Source: Chryseobacterium aquifrigidense (GTDB lineage: Bacteria > Bacteroidota > Bacteroidia > Flavobacteriales > Weeksellaceae). From it: 64,000 nt of DNA. Shown here one piece after another: positions 25,793 to 34,915 of the stretch. The DNA is taken from NCBI RefSeq assembly GCF_006716485.1, contig NZ_VFPD01000001.1, positions 272,760 to 336,759 of the forward strand, written 5' to 3'. Under the pieces are notes generated by a model that saw only the letters and a list, made by a program, of their open reading frames with translations, was not told the origin of the DNA and did not search any database. The stretch's first letter is position 1, and each line of letters opens with the position of its first letter. A program made the translations under genes and the position numbers.

Positions 25793-27202
25793 ATGTTAAA
25801 AAAATCTTTAGTATTAATGAGCATTTCTGCTGCATTTTATGCACAGGCTCAGGATGTTTCTGTCATAAGAAATACGGTAGAGGTTTATTCAACTACTCCT
25901 ATGGTGGGATCAGCCAAGTTTAATGCGATGGCTGGAGCTAATGGTGCGCTGGGTGGTGATGCAAACTCTTTGCTTACGAACCCGGCAGGTTTGGGAGTTG
26001 CTATTTCAGGAGAGGTTTCAGGAACTTTATCTGTTTTAGGAAATAAAAATAAAAGTTCTTTAGGAGGATCTACAATAGATTATAGCAAAACCAAAGGAGA
26101 TCTTGGAAATGCAGGAGGAATAATTGCTTTTCCTTTGATGACAGAAACCGGATGGAAGTTTATCAATATTGGTATTAATTTTTCTAACCAGACTTTGGAC
26201 AATGTAATCCAGTCACCAGGAAATAATAATGTTGTTTATGCTTTTGATAAGGATGATATTACCAAGGATGCGGCGTTGGCAGGACATATGTATGAGAGAT
26301 ACGGTAACTTGTCAAAGATGAGTTTCGGAGTAGGTGCCAACTATAATCATAATTTATATTTAGGAGCAGGTTTCAACTTTTTCAATGCTTCATTGGATCA
26401 GTATGATACTTTATTGTACCGAAATATTGCTAATGGTTCTACAGAAGCATTCAGTAAGCAGGATACTCCATATTCAGAGAGATCATCAGGTTTTTCTGCT
26501 TCATTAGGGGTAATTGGAAAGCTAAGTCCTAATTTCAGAGTGGGAGCATCTCTTGAAACGCCTACATTCTGGACGATAGACAGAAATTATTATTTCTATA
26601 ATGATCCTGTTTACGGAGATGATATGGGAGCTGAAAACAGAAAGTTCACTTCACCGCTTAAAGCAACAGTGAGTGCTGCCTTTGTAGCGAGTAAAAACTT
26701 CTCATTGAACGTTGACTATACTCTGGGACTTACAAAGCCTGATTATAAGGTCTACGGAGGTGCAGAAAGAGAATTGAATGATTTCTTCAAAGATAACTAC
26801 AAGAATCTTTCAGAAGTAAGAGTGGGAGCTGAGTACAGAGTACAGCAGTTCAGACTGAGAGGAGGATACTCATACCAGTCAAGTCCTTTTGATGCACTTA
26901 CAATCAGCAGATTTAATGATGCAGGCACTGTGGGTGATGAGTCTTACAACAATCTTATGTTAAGTGACAGAAATACACTTTCTTTCGGTATTGGATATGA
27001 TTTCAAATCATTCTATATTGATGCATCTTATCAGAATATTTCTTCCAAATATGCAAATCCTTTTATGAGAGGATATATGGGTGATAATTTTGATTCATCA
27101 TATTATTCTTCGAGTAAAATTTTTGAAAGTCCGGATTATGCTGTAAGTAATGTGAAAAACAACAGAAATAATTTCTTCCTTACTTTAGGATGGAAATTCT
27201 AA
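25793..27202 (+). CDS. OmpP1/FadL-family outer-membrane transport protein
   Basis: 469 residues with a signal peptide ending at YAQAQ near residue 20. The N-terminal hatch signature of the family, SAKFNAMAGANGALGGDANS followed by LLTNPAGLG (about 40-70), is clear. The rest is alternating aromatic/polar beta-barrel sequence ending in Phe (LGWKF), as required for outer-membrane assembly. FadL-type barrels pass hydrophobic compounds such as long-chain fatty acids. The ligand here is unknown. It follows the Gly/Trp-rich lipoprotein by 30 bases and is closed by a strong terminator. Confidence 0.88.
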   Translation: MLKKSLVLMSISAAFYAQAQDVSVIRNTVEVYSTTPMVGSAKFNAMAGANGALGGDANSLLTNPAGLGVAISGEVSGTLSVLGNKNKSSLGGSTIDYSKTKGDLGNAGGIIAFPLMTETGWKFINIGINFSNQTLDNVIQSPGNNNVVYAFDKDDITKDAALAGHMYERYGNLSKMSFGVGANYNHNLYLGAGFNFFNASLDQYDTLLYRNIANGSTEAFSKQDTPYSERSSGFSASLGVIGKLSPNFRVGASLETPTFWTIDRNYYFYNDPVYGDDMGAENRKFTSPLKATVSAAFVASKNFSLNVDYTLGLTKPDYKVYGGAERELNDFFKDNYKNLSEVRVGAEYRVQQFRLRGGYSYQSSPFDALTISRFNDAGTVGDESYNNLMLSDRNTLSFGIGYDFKSFYIDASYQNISSKYANPFMRGYMGDNFDSSYYSSSKIFESPDYAVSNVKNNRNNFFLTLGWKF

Positions 27203-27232
27203 TCTGATGCTTTAAAAAATATCAAAATATAC

Positions 27233-27271
27233 AAAGAGGCTGTCCAAACTTTCAGGACAGCCTCTTTTTTT
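27233..27271 (+). terminator. Strong terminator of the lipoprotein-FadL operon
   Basis: A perfect 13-bp stem (27233-27245 with 27255-27267), 9-base loop, T-run. The stem contains the aggctgt/acagcct core shared with the alaS and glycosyltransferase terminators. Confidence 0.85.
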
Positions 27272-27320
27272 GCCGATTTTGTTTCGTGCCTTTATACAAT
27301 AAAAGTATACATGTCAATTT

Positions 27321-28973
27321 TTAATCAGGATTCTGCACCAGATTCGGCTGAATCTGGATCTGCTGTTCAGGAATATATTCTACTACCCTGTTATGCGTAT
27401 AAGTTACCGTATAAAAGACATTATTTCCACTTAAATGGGTGCCGGGATATTGTCTGTCGAGATCAAGTTTGTTCCTGAAGATATCATATCTTCTATGCCC
27501 TTCAAAAGCCATTTCCAGCCTTCTTTCCTGTAGAACGACATCCAGTGCAGTCTGTCCTGCAGGAGTTGAATTGTATACAGGTATTCCCGCTCTTGTTCGG
27601 ATGATATTTACATCTGTGAGTGCTGAAGCAGTATTTCCTTTTTTTGCATAGGCTTCTGCTCTGTTAAGATATATTTCTGCCAGTCGTACAATAACCGGCG
27701 ACCATAACTGAGGAACTCCTTCCTGTAATGAGCATTTTAAAACATAAAATTTAGGATACCCATTTCTTTTATCCATATCATTATCAAGGTAAACATAAGT
27801 TTTCCCACCGGTGGCATTAACAAAATAATAGTTTGTTTTATTAGGTGCTGCCTCAGATTGTACCTGGTAATTGATGTTATTCATAGTAAAGTAAGTATTT
27901 CCATTCTGCTGGAAGGTCTTCTGGAATTGATAACTGTAGGTTGCAGTACCGGATGAGCTGGTTCCTTTTTGTACCCAATACGCTACGGGAACTGCCGGGC
28001 TGCTGTATTTCGGAGAAATAAACTTCAGCCTTGCATCCTGAGGATTCTGATTGATAAGATCCAGGTAAGAAGATGAAGCGTACATTTCACCCCAGCCTAC
28101 ATTCTGTATGGTGGCATACATAGAACCTACAGTATACCAGCCATCACTATAGTCTCCATCTTTATTATATTTAAATGCAAAAATGGTTTCTGTATTGTTT
28201 TCTGGAGTTTTAGTAGCATAAGCAGGCAGTTCTGCTTTGGATAAGAGTGTATGTTTTCCGGAGTTGATGACTTTATCCGCATATTCTATCGCTTTATCAT
28301 TGTTTTCCATGTAAAGATAGACTCTGGAAAGTAAAGCCTGTGCTGCTTCTTTGGATGCATATATGTTAGTTTTATCCAGTGTCATTAGTTTTTCTGCTTT
28401 CAGAAGATCGCTTACCACCTGATTGTATATTTCTCCTACAGTAGCTCTTGCAGGCAAATCATTGACGTCATCAGATAATTTTAGAGGTATTCCAGAATTG
28501 CCCGTCCCTTGATTATACGGTCTTCCGAATACATTGACCATAGAAAAGTATACATAAGCTCTCAGGAAATAATTTTCACCTATCAGCTGGTCTGTTTCTG
28601 TGTCTTTCCCTTCGGTAACCTTTGATATCACTCTGTTGCACCCAATAATGGCCTTATATCCGGAGTTCCAGATGATATTAGTGCGGTAATTGTTTTTAAT
28701 GCTTTTATAATTGTAGTAATAAAAGAAAGAATCGCTGGTAGTCCCGCTGATGTCGATATTATCACCACCGTACTCGCTGATCCTGTACAGGTTGTTGTAA
28801 AAACCGCCCCCTTCAGCATCTCCTTTGAGCAATGCGTAATTTCCTAAGGTTATGGTCTTCAGTCCTGTTGCGTCCGTAAGAATAACATCAGATTCCTTTG
28901 AATCATATGGTGAACGGTCTATGTTGCATGCCGTTAATGATAGTATAAGAATGGGAATAAGTATTTTTTTCAT
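27321..28973 (-). CDS. SusD/RagB-family outer-membrane lipoprotein
   Basis: 550 residues with a lipoprotein signal (lipobox LTAC, Cys16). It has the SusD pattern: an N-terminal TPR-like helical half (IGENYFLRAYVYFSMVNVFG at about 130-150, TVGEIYNQVVSDLLKAE, ALLSRVYLYMEN) and a C-terminal RagB segment (YLNRAEAYAKKGNTASALTD, VVLQERRLEMAFEGHRRYDI). SusD proteins cap the SusC barrel on the cell surface and capture a nutrient. The gene follows susC by 10 bases. No glycosidase or peptidase adjoins, so the substrate (glycan, peptide or other) is open. Confidence 0.95.
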   Translation of the reverse strand: MKKILIPILILSLTACNIDRSPYDSKESDVILTDATGLKTITLGNYALLKGDAEGGGFYNNLYRISEYGGDNIDISGTTSDSFFYYYNYKSIKNNYRTNIIWNSGYKAIIGCNRVISKVTEGKDTETDQLIGENYFLRAYVYFSMVNVFGRPYNQGTGNSGIPLKLSDDVNDLPARATVGEIYNQVVSDLLKAEKLMTLDKTNIYASKEAAQALLSRVYLYMENNDKAIEYADKVINSGKHTLLSKAELPAYATKTPENNTETIFAFKYNKDGDYSDGWYTVGSMYATIQNVGWGEMYASSSYLDLINQNPQDARLKFISPKYSSPAVPVAYWVQKGTSSSGTATYSYQFQKTFQQNGNTYFTMNNINYQVQSEAAPNKTNYYFVNATGGKTYVYLDNDMDKRNGYPKFYVLKCSLQEGVPQLWSPVIVRLAEIYLNRAEAYAKKGNTASALTDVNIIRTRAGIPVYNSTPAGQTALDVVLQERRLEMAFEGHRRYDIFRNKLDLDRQYPGTHLSGNNVFYTVTYTHNRVVEYIPEQQIQIQPNLVQNPD

Positions 28974-28983
28974 AATTATTTTT

Positions 28984-31722
28984 TTAAAAAGAAAAGTTTA
29001 AACCTAAAGAAAATCTTCTCGGAATAGGGTAGATAGCTCCTGCATTACCTGAATAGACGTTTTGGGTGTCTGCATTACCAATTTCCGGGTCCACGCCGGA
29101 GAATTTGGTGATGGTAAATAAATTCTCACCCATAATGTAAATATTCGCCGATTTTATTTTCATCTTTTCTGTTAAAGATGCAGGTAAATTATATCCTATT
29201 CTCAGGGATCTTAACTTGACAAAGCTGGCATCCTCAAGATAACGTGATGATGTCTTATTTGTTAATGAATTATTGTTGTACACAGCAGCCGGATGGGTGG
29301 CGATATCTCCAGGCTTTTCCCATCTCGTCCAACCATTTTCTAAAACCATCTGGTTGTAATAAGGATAGGCGCCGTCTGAATCATATAATTCTCTGTACGT
29401 ATTATACACTTGCCCACCTTGCGAGAAATAAAGATTTGCAGCAAGATAGAAGTTTTTGACATTCAGATTGGTACTAACAGAGCCATAATAATCCGGTGTT
29501 GTCGCGCCTGTCACCTGTACGGTAGCCAGATTGTATTTTGAGGTTGCACTTCTGCTTCCATCCGGGTTGATTACTTCCCATTGTCCTTCACCATTGTCCG
29601 GATTTACGCCCAGCCACTTTCTCATATAGAAAGAGTTAACGTCATATCCTGGTATTGCAACGTGATAATTATCCAATATTTGTGTGCCATTATTTCGGGT
29701 GGAAAGTACACTGTTTTTATAAGTGCTGATATTGAATCCAAGCTCCCAGCTGATCTCTTTTGAACGGATAATAGAATAATTTACGTTGAATTCCCAGCCT
29801 TTGTTTCTGACATCGCCAATATTAAGGTATTGTCTGTCAACCCCTGTCAATGATGGCAGTGGAACAAGCATAAGCAAGTCTTTCGTTTTGTTATTAAAGT
29901 AATCAATATTTAAAGTAAGTCTGTTGTTAAATGCCCTGATATCCGTACCAATATTATTTTGGTAGATAGACTCCCAGGTTAGCGCAGGGTTTCCAAGCTG
30001 GTACCATGTTGCCCCTATCTGACCGTTGTATTTTTGTGTCAGTGAATATAAGTCCTGCCATCCGTAATTAGGGCTGGGCGTATTTCCCACAAGTCCTCTG
30101 CTTGCTCGTAATTTCCATTCATTAACAGGTTTTACCTTGAAAAAGCTTTCTTTATGAATGTTCCATCCTGCACTATAGGCATAGAATAGGCCATTTCTTT
30201 TGTTGGCACCGAATGCAGAAGATGATTCGCTCCTTAAAGACCCCTGTACAAAATATTTTTGATTAAAGATATATTCAGCATTGAACATAAAAGCATTATA
30301 AGCTCTGTCTGATTTGGTTCCCGATGGTTTTTGGCCTGTGGTTGCTCCGGTATTAAAAATATCTGTATCAGGTACTACACCGTAAACACCTGCTTGTGAT
30401 GCCTTATAGAATCTATCGGTATATTCATAAGCAGCTAATGCATTGATGTTATGGTTTCCAAAATCTTTATCAAATCTCAGCATCTGGTTAAAAAACTTGC
30501 TGATATCCTTTTGGTATCTCTCTGTTAGCTCACCCTTATTACTTGTCCCGCTGACTGATCTTGGATCGGTATAGTACATATCATCATAATTTTTGTAGGT
30601 AACATTGTTGGTCGTGATGAATTTGAGATAATCGGTAAACCGGATTTCAGCATCCAGATTTCCTATGAGGTCCAGCTGATTGCTTTTACCATAGTTCCAT
30701 TGAAGATCATACAGATAATTACTTTTATCTCTGCCATACCAATCTGTGTAATCCTCATCAACCCGGATCAGGTTTCCGTTAGCGTCCCTTGGATTATCCC
30801 ATGGCATATTAAGATACATTTGAGAAAGTGAAGCCTGAGTATCTTTTCCCGTAGTGTATGATAAGCTCACTTTGGGTTTCAGGATCAGCCACGGCTTTAT
30901 GGTCTGTTCATGATTGATTCTGAATGAAAGCCTGTTGTATTCATCTCCCTTTATTGTTCCTGTTTCATTATAATAATTTCCTGAAATATAGGTTTTGGAA
31001 TGGTCTGATCCACCTCTGAAATCAATAGTGTAATTTTGTACAGTTCCGGTTTGTGTACCGCCTTTCAGCCAGTTGTAACCATCATTTCTAAGGGTTGCAG
31101 GGATTTCAGGGGCTCCTTTTAATGAGGTGAAATAGTCATACAGCTGCGTTCCGTTCATAAGTTTGAAACGTCCGTTATTAAACACATTAAAAGAATTATT
31201 AAGAGAAACGCTTAATATTCCCTTTCCGGAATTTCCCGATTTGGTAAACACCTGTACAATACCATTGGCTGCTTTGGAACCATACAAGGCTGTAGAAGCA
31301 GCATCTTTTAAAATATTGATACTTTCAATCTGGCTGGGATCCAGATTGGGGGCATAGGGCATTACTACGCCATCTACTACCCAAAGGGCAGAGCTGGGAC
31401 CATTGATAGTAGATGTTCCCCTGATTTTTACAGTGGCTACAGAACCTGCAGAACCTCCGCCAGGTAAGATCTGAACTCCTGCAGCTTTCCCCTGAAGAAG
31501 TCCCGATACACTGGGGGTGTTGGAATCCTGAAGTTTTTTGTTGGAAATAACAGAAACAGCAGCTGTAAGGCTGGATTTTTTCTGGGCTTTGTAACCGATA
31601 ATTACAATGTCATCAATTTTTTTTTCTTCTAAAGAATCTGTTTTCTTTGTAGTCTGGGCCGTTATAAAACCGGTCATTAAAAAAAAGCATACTGATGTTG
31701 TTAGGTTCTTTTGTCTTTTCAT
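28984..31722 (-). CDS. SusC/RagA-family TonB-dependent outer-membrane transporter, short form
   Basis: 912 residues with a signal peptide ending near FITAQ. A TonB-box-like segment (DDIVIIGY, about 36-43) leads directly into the plug domain (about 45-165, with VKIRGTSTINGPSSALWVVDG and the SusC/RagA SINILKDAASTALYGSKAANG signature). A 22-strand-type barrel follows and ends in LGLNFSF. The carboxypeptidase-like N-terminal domain usual in SusC proteins is missing, which explains the short length. It forms an operon with the SusD gene (10-base gap) and imports a SusD-captured substrate using TonB energy. Confidence 0.96.
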   Translation of the reverse strand: MKRQKNLTTSVCFFLMTGFITAQTTKKTDSLEEKKIDDIVIIGYKAQKKSSLTAAVSVISNKKLQDSNTPSVSGLLQGKAAGVQILPGGGSAGSVATVKIRGTSTINGPSSALWVVDGVVMPYAPNLDPSQIESINILKDAASTALYGSKAANGIVQVFTKSGNSGKGILSVSLNNSFNVFNNGRFKLMNGTQLYDYFTSLKGAPEIPATLRNDGYNWLKGGTQTGTVQNYTIDFRGGSDHSKTYISGNYYNETGTIKGDEYNRLSFRINHEQTIKPWLILKPKVSLSYTTGKDTQASLSQMYLNMPWDNPRDANGNLIRVDEDYTDWYGRDKSNYLYDLQWNYGKSNQLDLIGNLDAEIRFTDYLKFITTNNVTYKNYDDMYYTDPRSVSGTSNKGELTERYQKDISKFFNQMLRFDKDFGNHNINALAAYEYTDRFYKASQAGVYGVVPDTDIFNTGATTGQKPSGTKSDRAYNAFMFNAEYIFNQKYFVQGSLRSESSSAFGANKRNGLFYAYSAGWNIHKESFFKVKPVNEWKLRASRGLVGNTPSPNYGWQDLYSLTQKYNGQIGATWYQLGNPALTWESIYQNNIGTDIRAFNNRLTLNIDYFNNKTKDLLMLVPLPSLTGVDRQYLNIGDVRNKGWEFNVNYSIIRSKEISWELGFNISTYKNSVLSTRNNGTQILDNYHVAIPGYDVNSFYMRKWLGVNPDNGEGQWEVINPDGSRSATSKYNLATVQVTGATTPDYYGSVSTNLNVKNFYLAANLYFSQGGQVYNTYRELYDSDGAYPYYNQMVLENGWTRWEKPGDIATHPAAVYNNNSLTNKTSSRYLEDASFVKLRSLRIGYNLPASLTEKMKIKSANIYIMGENLFTITKFSGVDPEIGNADTQNVYSGNAGAIYPIPRRFSLGLNFSF

Positions 31723-31973
31723 ACATTTTTAAGTGATGGTAATGTGGCTAAAGTACAAAAAACAATGTATGGTTATTAAGTATGTGTTAAAAAATGTTAA
31801 CTACTGTGTTTTGTTTCATATTTTAGTTTAAATATTTAATTTCTATTTATTTTTTAACGTAAAATATTTTTAAAAAAGCAAATTTTAATTTATTTGTCTA
31901 AAATATTATAAGTAAAGATTAATGGTAATGGCCTCGGGAAACATATACTAATTCAATAAGCTAAAATAAAAAA
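31723..31973. other. AT-rich intergenic region upstream of susC
   Basis: No gene seen on either strand. It must hold the minus-strand susC promoter; the best candidate is a TACTTTAG box about 30 bases before the ATG, one mismatch from TAnnTTTG, with no clear -33 element. Confidence 0.4.
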
Positions 31974-32006
31974 TGCCCCTAAAAAGTGTCTATCTTTTTG
32001 GGGGCA
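31974..32006 (-). terminator. Terminator of the methyltransferase-ZIP operon
   Basis: A 13-bp stem with one G-T pair (31974-31986 with 31994-32006), 7-base loop, followed by a T-run on the minus strand. Confidence 0.8.
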
Positions 32007-32032
32007 GTCTGATTCCGAAGCTTTTTTTATAC

Positions 32033-32761
32033 TTAATGAGAATGAGTAACGGGGTGTTGATGGAAAAGATGCATCATCAATGCAAGTGAGACTCCTAAAA
32101 CAACCAGTCCGATTTTTACCCAATCGATATTGTGATTTTTATTGCTTTCAAAAATGATTACGGATGAAATATGAAGGAAAATTCCCCCTACGATCGCCAG
32201 AAAATAAGGCTGAAGATCCGGGTTGAAATAATTTCCTAACAACATTCCCATTGGAGAAGCCAGGGCAAATAAGGCTACAATGAGAATAGAGGGATAGGAC
32301 GAAGAACTTTTTGATTCTCCTTTTCTGTTAAATAAAAAGGCTCCCAGAATAAATGAAATGGGAAGATTATGAAATACAATTCCCCAAAGGTAAGGCGACA
32401 TCTCGTGCTGTTCGTTAGCTAAAGGAATCCCCTCAATAAAAGCATGGATAAACAATCCTACCATTAAAGCAACGGGAAGAATATTATGTTCACTATGATG
32501 ATGGAAGTGTCCGTGTTCAAAACCTTTGGTAAGAGCCTCCAGGATCATCTGAAGCAGAACTCCTGCGATTACAAATATCCCAAGACTGTTGCTCCCTGAA
32601 GAGGTATATACCTGCGGAAACACTTCATTAAGACAGATTGTAATCAAAAAACCGGCACTTAATATCAGTAGATTTTTAGCCAGTTTCTCTTTTTTACCAA
32701 AGTGTTTTCCCAGAAATACTCCTGTTACGACACTTAAAATCAGTAAAAGTACTGTTGTCAT
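32033..32761 (-). CDS. ZIP-family divalent metal transporter
   Basis: 242 residues with about eight transmembrane helices. Metal-site motifs of the ZIP family are present: HAFIEGIPLA in helix 4 (about 107-116) and HNLPISF in helix 5. A His-rich cytoplasmic loop (HGHFHHHSEH) and a His-rich C-terminus (HQHPVTHSH) fit zinc handling. ZIP proteins move Zn2+ or other divalent metals into the cytoplasm. Its start codon overlaps the last base of the upstream methyltransferase stop (TAATG), so the two are translationally coupled. Confidence 0.92.
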   Translation of the reverse strand: MTTVLLLILSVVTGVFLGKHFGKKEKLAKNLLILSAGFLITICLNEVFPQVYTSSGSNSLGIFVIAGVLLQMILEALTKGFEHGHFHHHSEHNILPVALMVGLFIHAFIEGIPLANEQHEMSPYLWGIVFHNLPISFILGAFLFNRKGESKSSSSYPSILIVALFALASPMGMLLGNYFNPDLQPYFLAIVGGIFLHISSVIIFESNKNHNIDWVKIGLVVLGVSLALMMHLFHQHPVTHSH

Positions 32762-33486
32762 TATTTTTTCTTAAATAAATTGATGCATCGCGGGGAACTT
32801 TCTTTCTTAAATTCATTCAGCTGATAATCTCCCCAGATTTTTATTCTTTCAAATCCACATTCAGAAGCATACGCATGAATGGCTTCCAGAGTATGAAGTT
32901 TTACTTTTTCAAAGAAATGAAACGGTTTACCGTCGGCTTCAAAACGGATGTCTTTGATGACATGTCTTCCCTCGATTTTCTTTAATATTCTGAATTCAAT
33001 ATCGCCGCGGGTAATGGTAGTTTCAGGAACTAAGGTACTTCTTACAAATTCCTCGTTCAGATAGTCCAGTACAAAATATCCTCCTGGCTTTAAAGCATTG
33101 TAAACCGATTGGAATACTTTTTTATCATCACTTTCATTGTCAAAATACCCAAAACTTGTAAATAAATTGAATACAGCATCCATAGGATCAGAATCAATAG
33201 GGTTTCTCATATCATGAACTTCAAAAAGAAGCGTTTGATTTTCGTACTGTTTGTTGGATTCAATACTTTGTCTTGAAAGGTCAAGTCCCAAAACATCATA
33301 CCCTAATTTGTTAAGGAAAACCGAGTGTCTTCCCTTTCCGCAGGCAAGATCTATGATTTTCGACTGAGGCGGCAGCTGAAGGTCCGCTGTGAGCTTTGTA
33401 ATGAAGTTTTCTGCTTCAGTATAGTCTCTGTTGCTATAAAGCAAATGATAATAAGGGGTATCAAACCAAGATTCAAACCATTCCAT
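32761..33486 (-). CDS. Class I SAM-dependent methyltransferase
   Basis: 241 residues with a Rossmann-like methyltransferase domain. SAM-binding motif I is IDLACGKGRHS (about 45-55), the acidic end of strand 2 is GLDLS, motif II is around HDMRNP/MDAVFNLFTSFGYF, and ALKPGGYFVLDYL is the post-motif strand. The substrate is unknown; the domain resembles the broad Methyltransf_25 type. It overlaps the ZIP gene by one base, a pairing with no obvious biochemical logic. Confidence 0.88.
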   Translation of the reverse strand: MEWFESWFDTPYYHLLYSNRDYTEAENFITKLTADLQLPPQSKIIDLACGKGRHSVFLNKLGYDVLGLDLSRQSIESNKQYENQTLLFEVHDMRNPIDSDPMDAVFNLFTSFGYFDNESDDKKVFQSVYNALKPGGYFVLDYLNEEFVRSTLVPETTITRGDIEFRILKKIEGRHVIKDIRFEADGKPFHFFEKVKLHTLEAIHAYASECGFERIKIWGDYQLNEFKKESSPRCINLFKKK

Positions 33487-33623
33487 AATGCAAAAATAAC
33501 TAAATTTGTGCGGTTAAAAGCAAAGTATTTTACAACATTAAGAGATTGAAAAATTCAATTGAACAAGGAATTGGATGGCTAATCTTTTAATTATTAAAGC
33601 TTTAAATCTTTTAGCAACTACTT

Positions 33624-34787
33624 ATGGATACAGAAAATATTAAAATACAGATAAAGACATTCTTCGGATTGGAGCAGATTCTGGCAGAAGAAATCAAAAA
33701 ATTGGGTGGAAGAAATGTCGAAATTAAAAACAGAGCGGTAAACTGTGAAGGAGATCTGGGTTTCCTATACAAAATCAATTATTCTGCGAGAACAGCATTG
33801 AAAATTTTGGTGCCGATTCATGAGTTCAAGGCCTTTAACCAGCATCAGTTTTATGACAGACTTTTCAAGTTTGAGTGGGAGAATTTCATGGATGTTGATC
33901 AGTCTTTCTCTATCGATTCAACGGTGAATTCAGAAACATTCAAACATTCTCAGTTTGTTACTTTAAAAATGAAGGATGCTATCGTAGATTATTTCCAGGA
34001 AAAATTCAAAAGACGTCCGAATGTAGAAACGAGAAATCCGGATATTAAATTCCACCTTCATATTGACAGAGAATTGGTGATGATCTCAATGGATTCTTCA
34101 GGAGATCCTTTGTTTAAAAGGGGATACAGAAGAGAACAGGGCGAGGCTCCTATCAATGAAGTACTGGCAAGCGGAATGCTCCAGCTGGCAGGTTGGGACG
34201 GAAAAGGAAATTTCCTTGATCCGATGTGTGGTTCAGGAACATTATTGATTGAAGCGGCAATGATCGCTATGGATCTTCCGGCTCAGATTTTCAGAAAGAG
34301 ATTCGGATTCCAGAACTGGAATAATTATGATGCAGAATTGTTTGCAAAAATTAAAGAATTCAGAATCAACAGAGTCAGACAGTTTGATGGAAAAATTGTT
34401 GGGTACGATATTGATGCAAGAATGCTGAACGCTGCAAGAATGAATGTAGAAGCGGCAGAAATGGAAGATGTTATTGAGATTAAAAAACAGAATTTCTTTG
34501 ATTCTAAAAAAGAACTTTTCCCATTATTAATGGTATTCAATCCACCATACGATGAGAGAATCTCCATCAATGATGATGATTTCTACAAGAAAATCGGAGA
34601 TACCTTTAAAACGCATTATCCGAATACACTGGCCTGGCTGATCTCTTCCGATCTGGAAGCAGTGAAGAAAATCGGTTTGCGTCCTTCAAGAAAAATCAAA
34701 CTTTTCAACGGAAAGCTGGAAACGAGATTTTTACAATATGAAATGTATGAGGGAACGAAGAAAATCCATAAATTGGAGGATAAATAA
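33624..34787 (+). CDS. THUMP-domain RNA methyltransferase (RlmL/YpsC-like)
   Basis: 387 residues. A ferredoxin-like/THUMP RNA-binding part occupies about 1-160 (including DRLFKFEWENFMDVDQSF). A class I methyltransferase domain follows with SAM motif DPMCGSGTLLIEAA (about 200-213) and the catalytic NPPY (about 309-312) typical of N-methylation of bases. Homologues make N2-methylguanosine in 23S rRNA (the N-terminal half of RlmL; YpsC). The RlmK half of gammaproteobacterial RlmKL is absent, as usual outside that group. Confidence 0.93.
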   Translation: MDTENIKIQIKTFFGLEQILAEEIKKLGGRNVEIKNRAVNCEGDLGFLYKINYSARTALKILVPIHEFKAFNQHQFYDRLFKFEWENFMDVDQSFSIDSTVNSETFKHSQFVTLKMKDAIVDYFQEKFKRRPNVETRNPDIKFHLHIDRELVMISMDSSGDPLFKRGYRREQGEAPINEVLASGMLQLAGWDGKGNFLDPMCGSGTLLIEAAMIAMDLPAQIFRKRFGFQNWNNYDAELFAKIKEFRINRVRQFDGKIVGYDIDARMLNAARMNVEAAEMEDVIEIKKQNFFDSKKELFPLLMVFNPPYDERISINDDDFYKKIGDTFKTHYPNTLAWLISSDLEAVKKIGLRPSRKIKLFNGKLETRFLQYEMYEGTKKIHKLEDK

Positions 34788-34800
34788 AAACTCGGATACA

Positions 34801-34828
34801 GCCCTTTCAAGTCTGAAAGGGCTTCTTT
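34801..34828 (+). terminator. Terminator of the RNA methyltransferase gene
   Basis: A perfect 9-bp stem (34801-34809 with 34814-34822), tetraloop agtc, followed by a T-rich stretch. Confidence 0.8.
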
Positions 34829-34915
34829 ATATCAATTATCTTTTAAATATTATTGTCTGTGATGTTTTTTTAGGTTATTTGTTATATTTTTATCACAAAT
34901 TTTTAAAACTAATAC

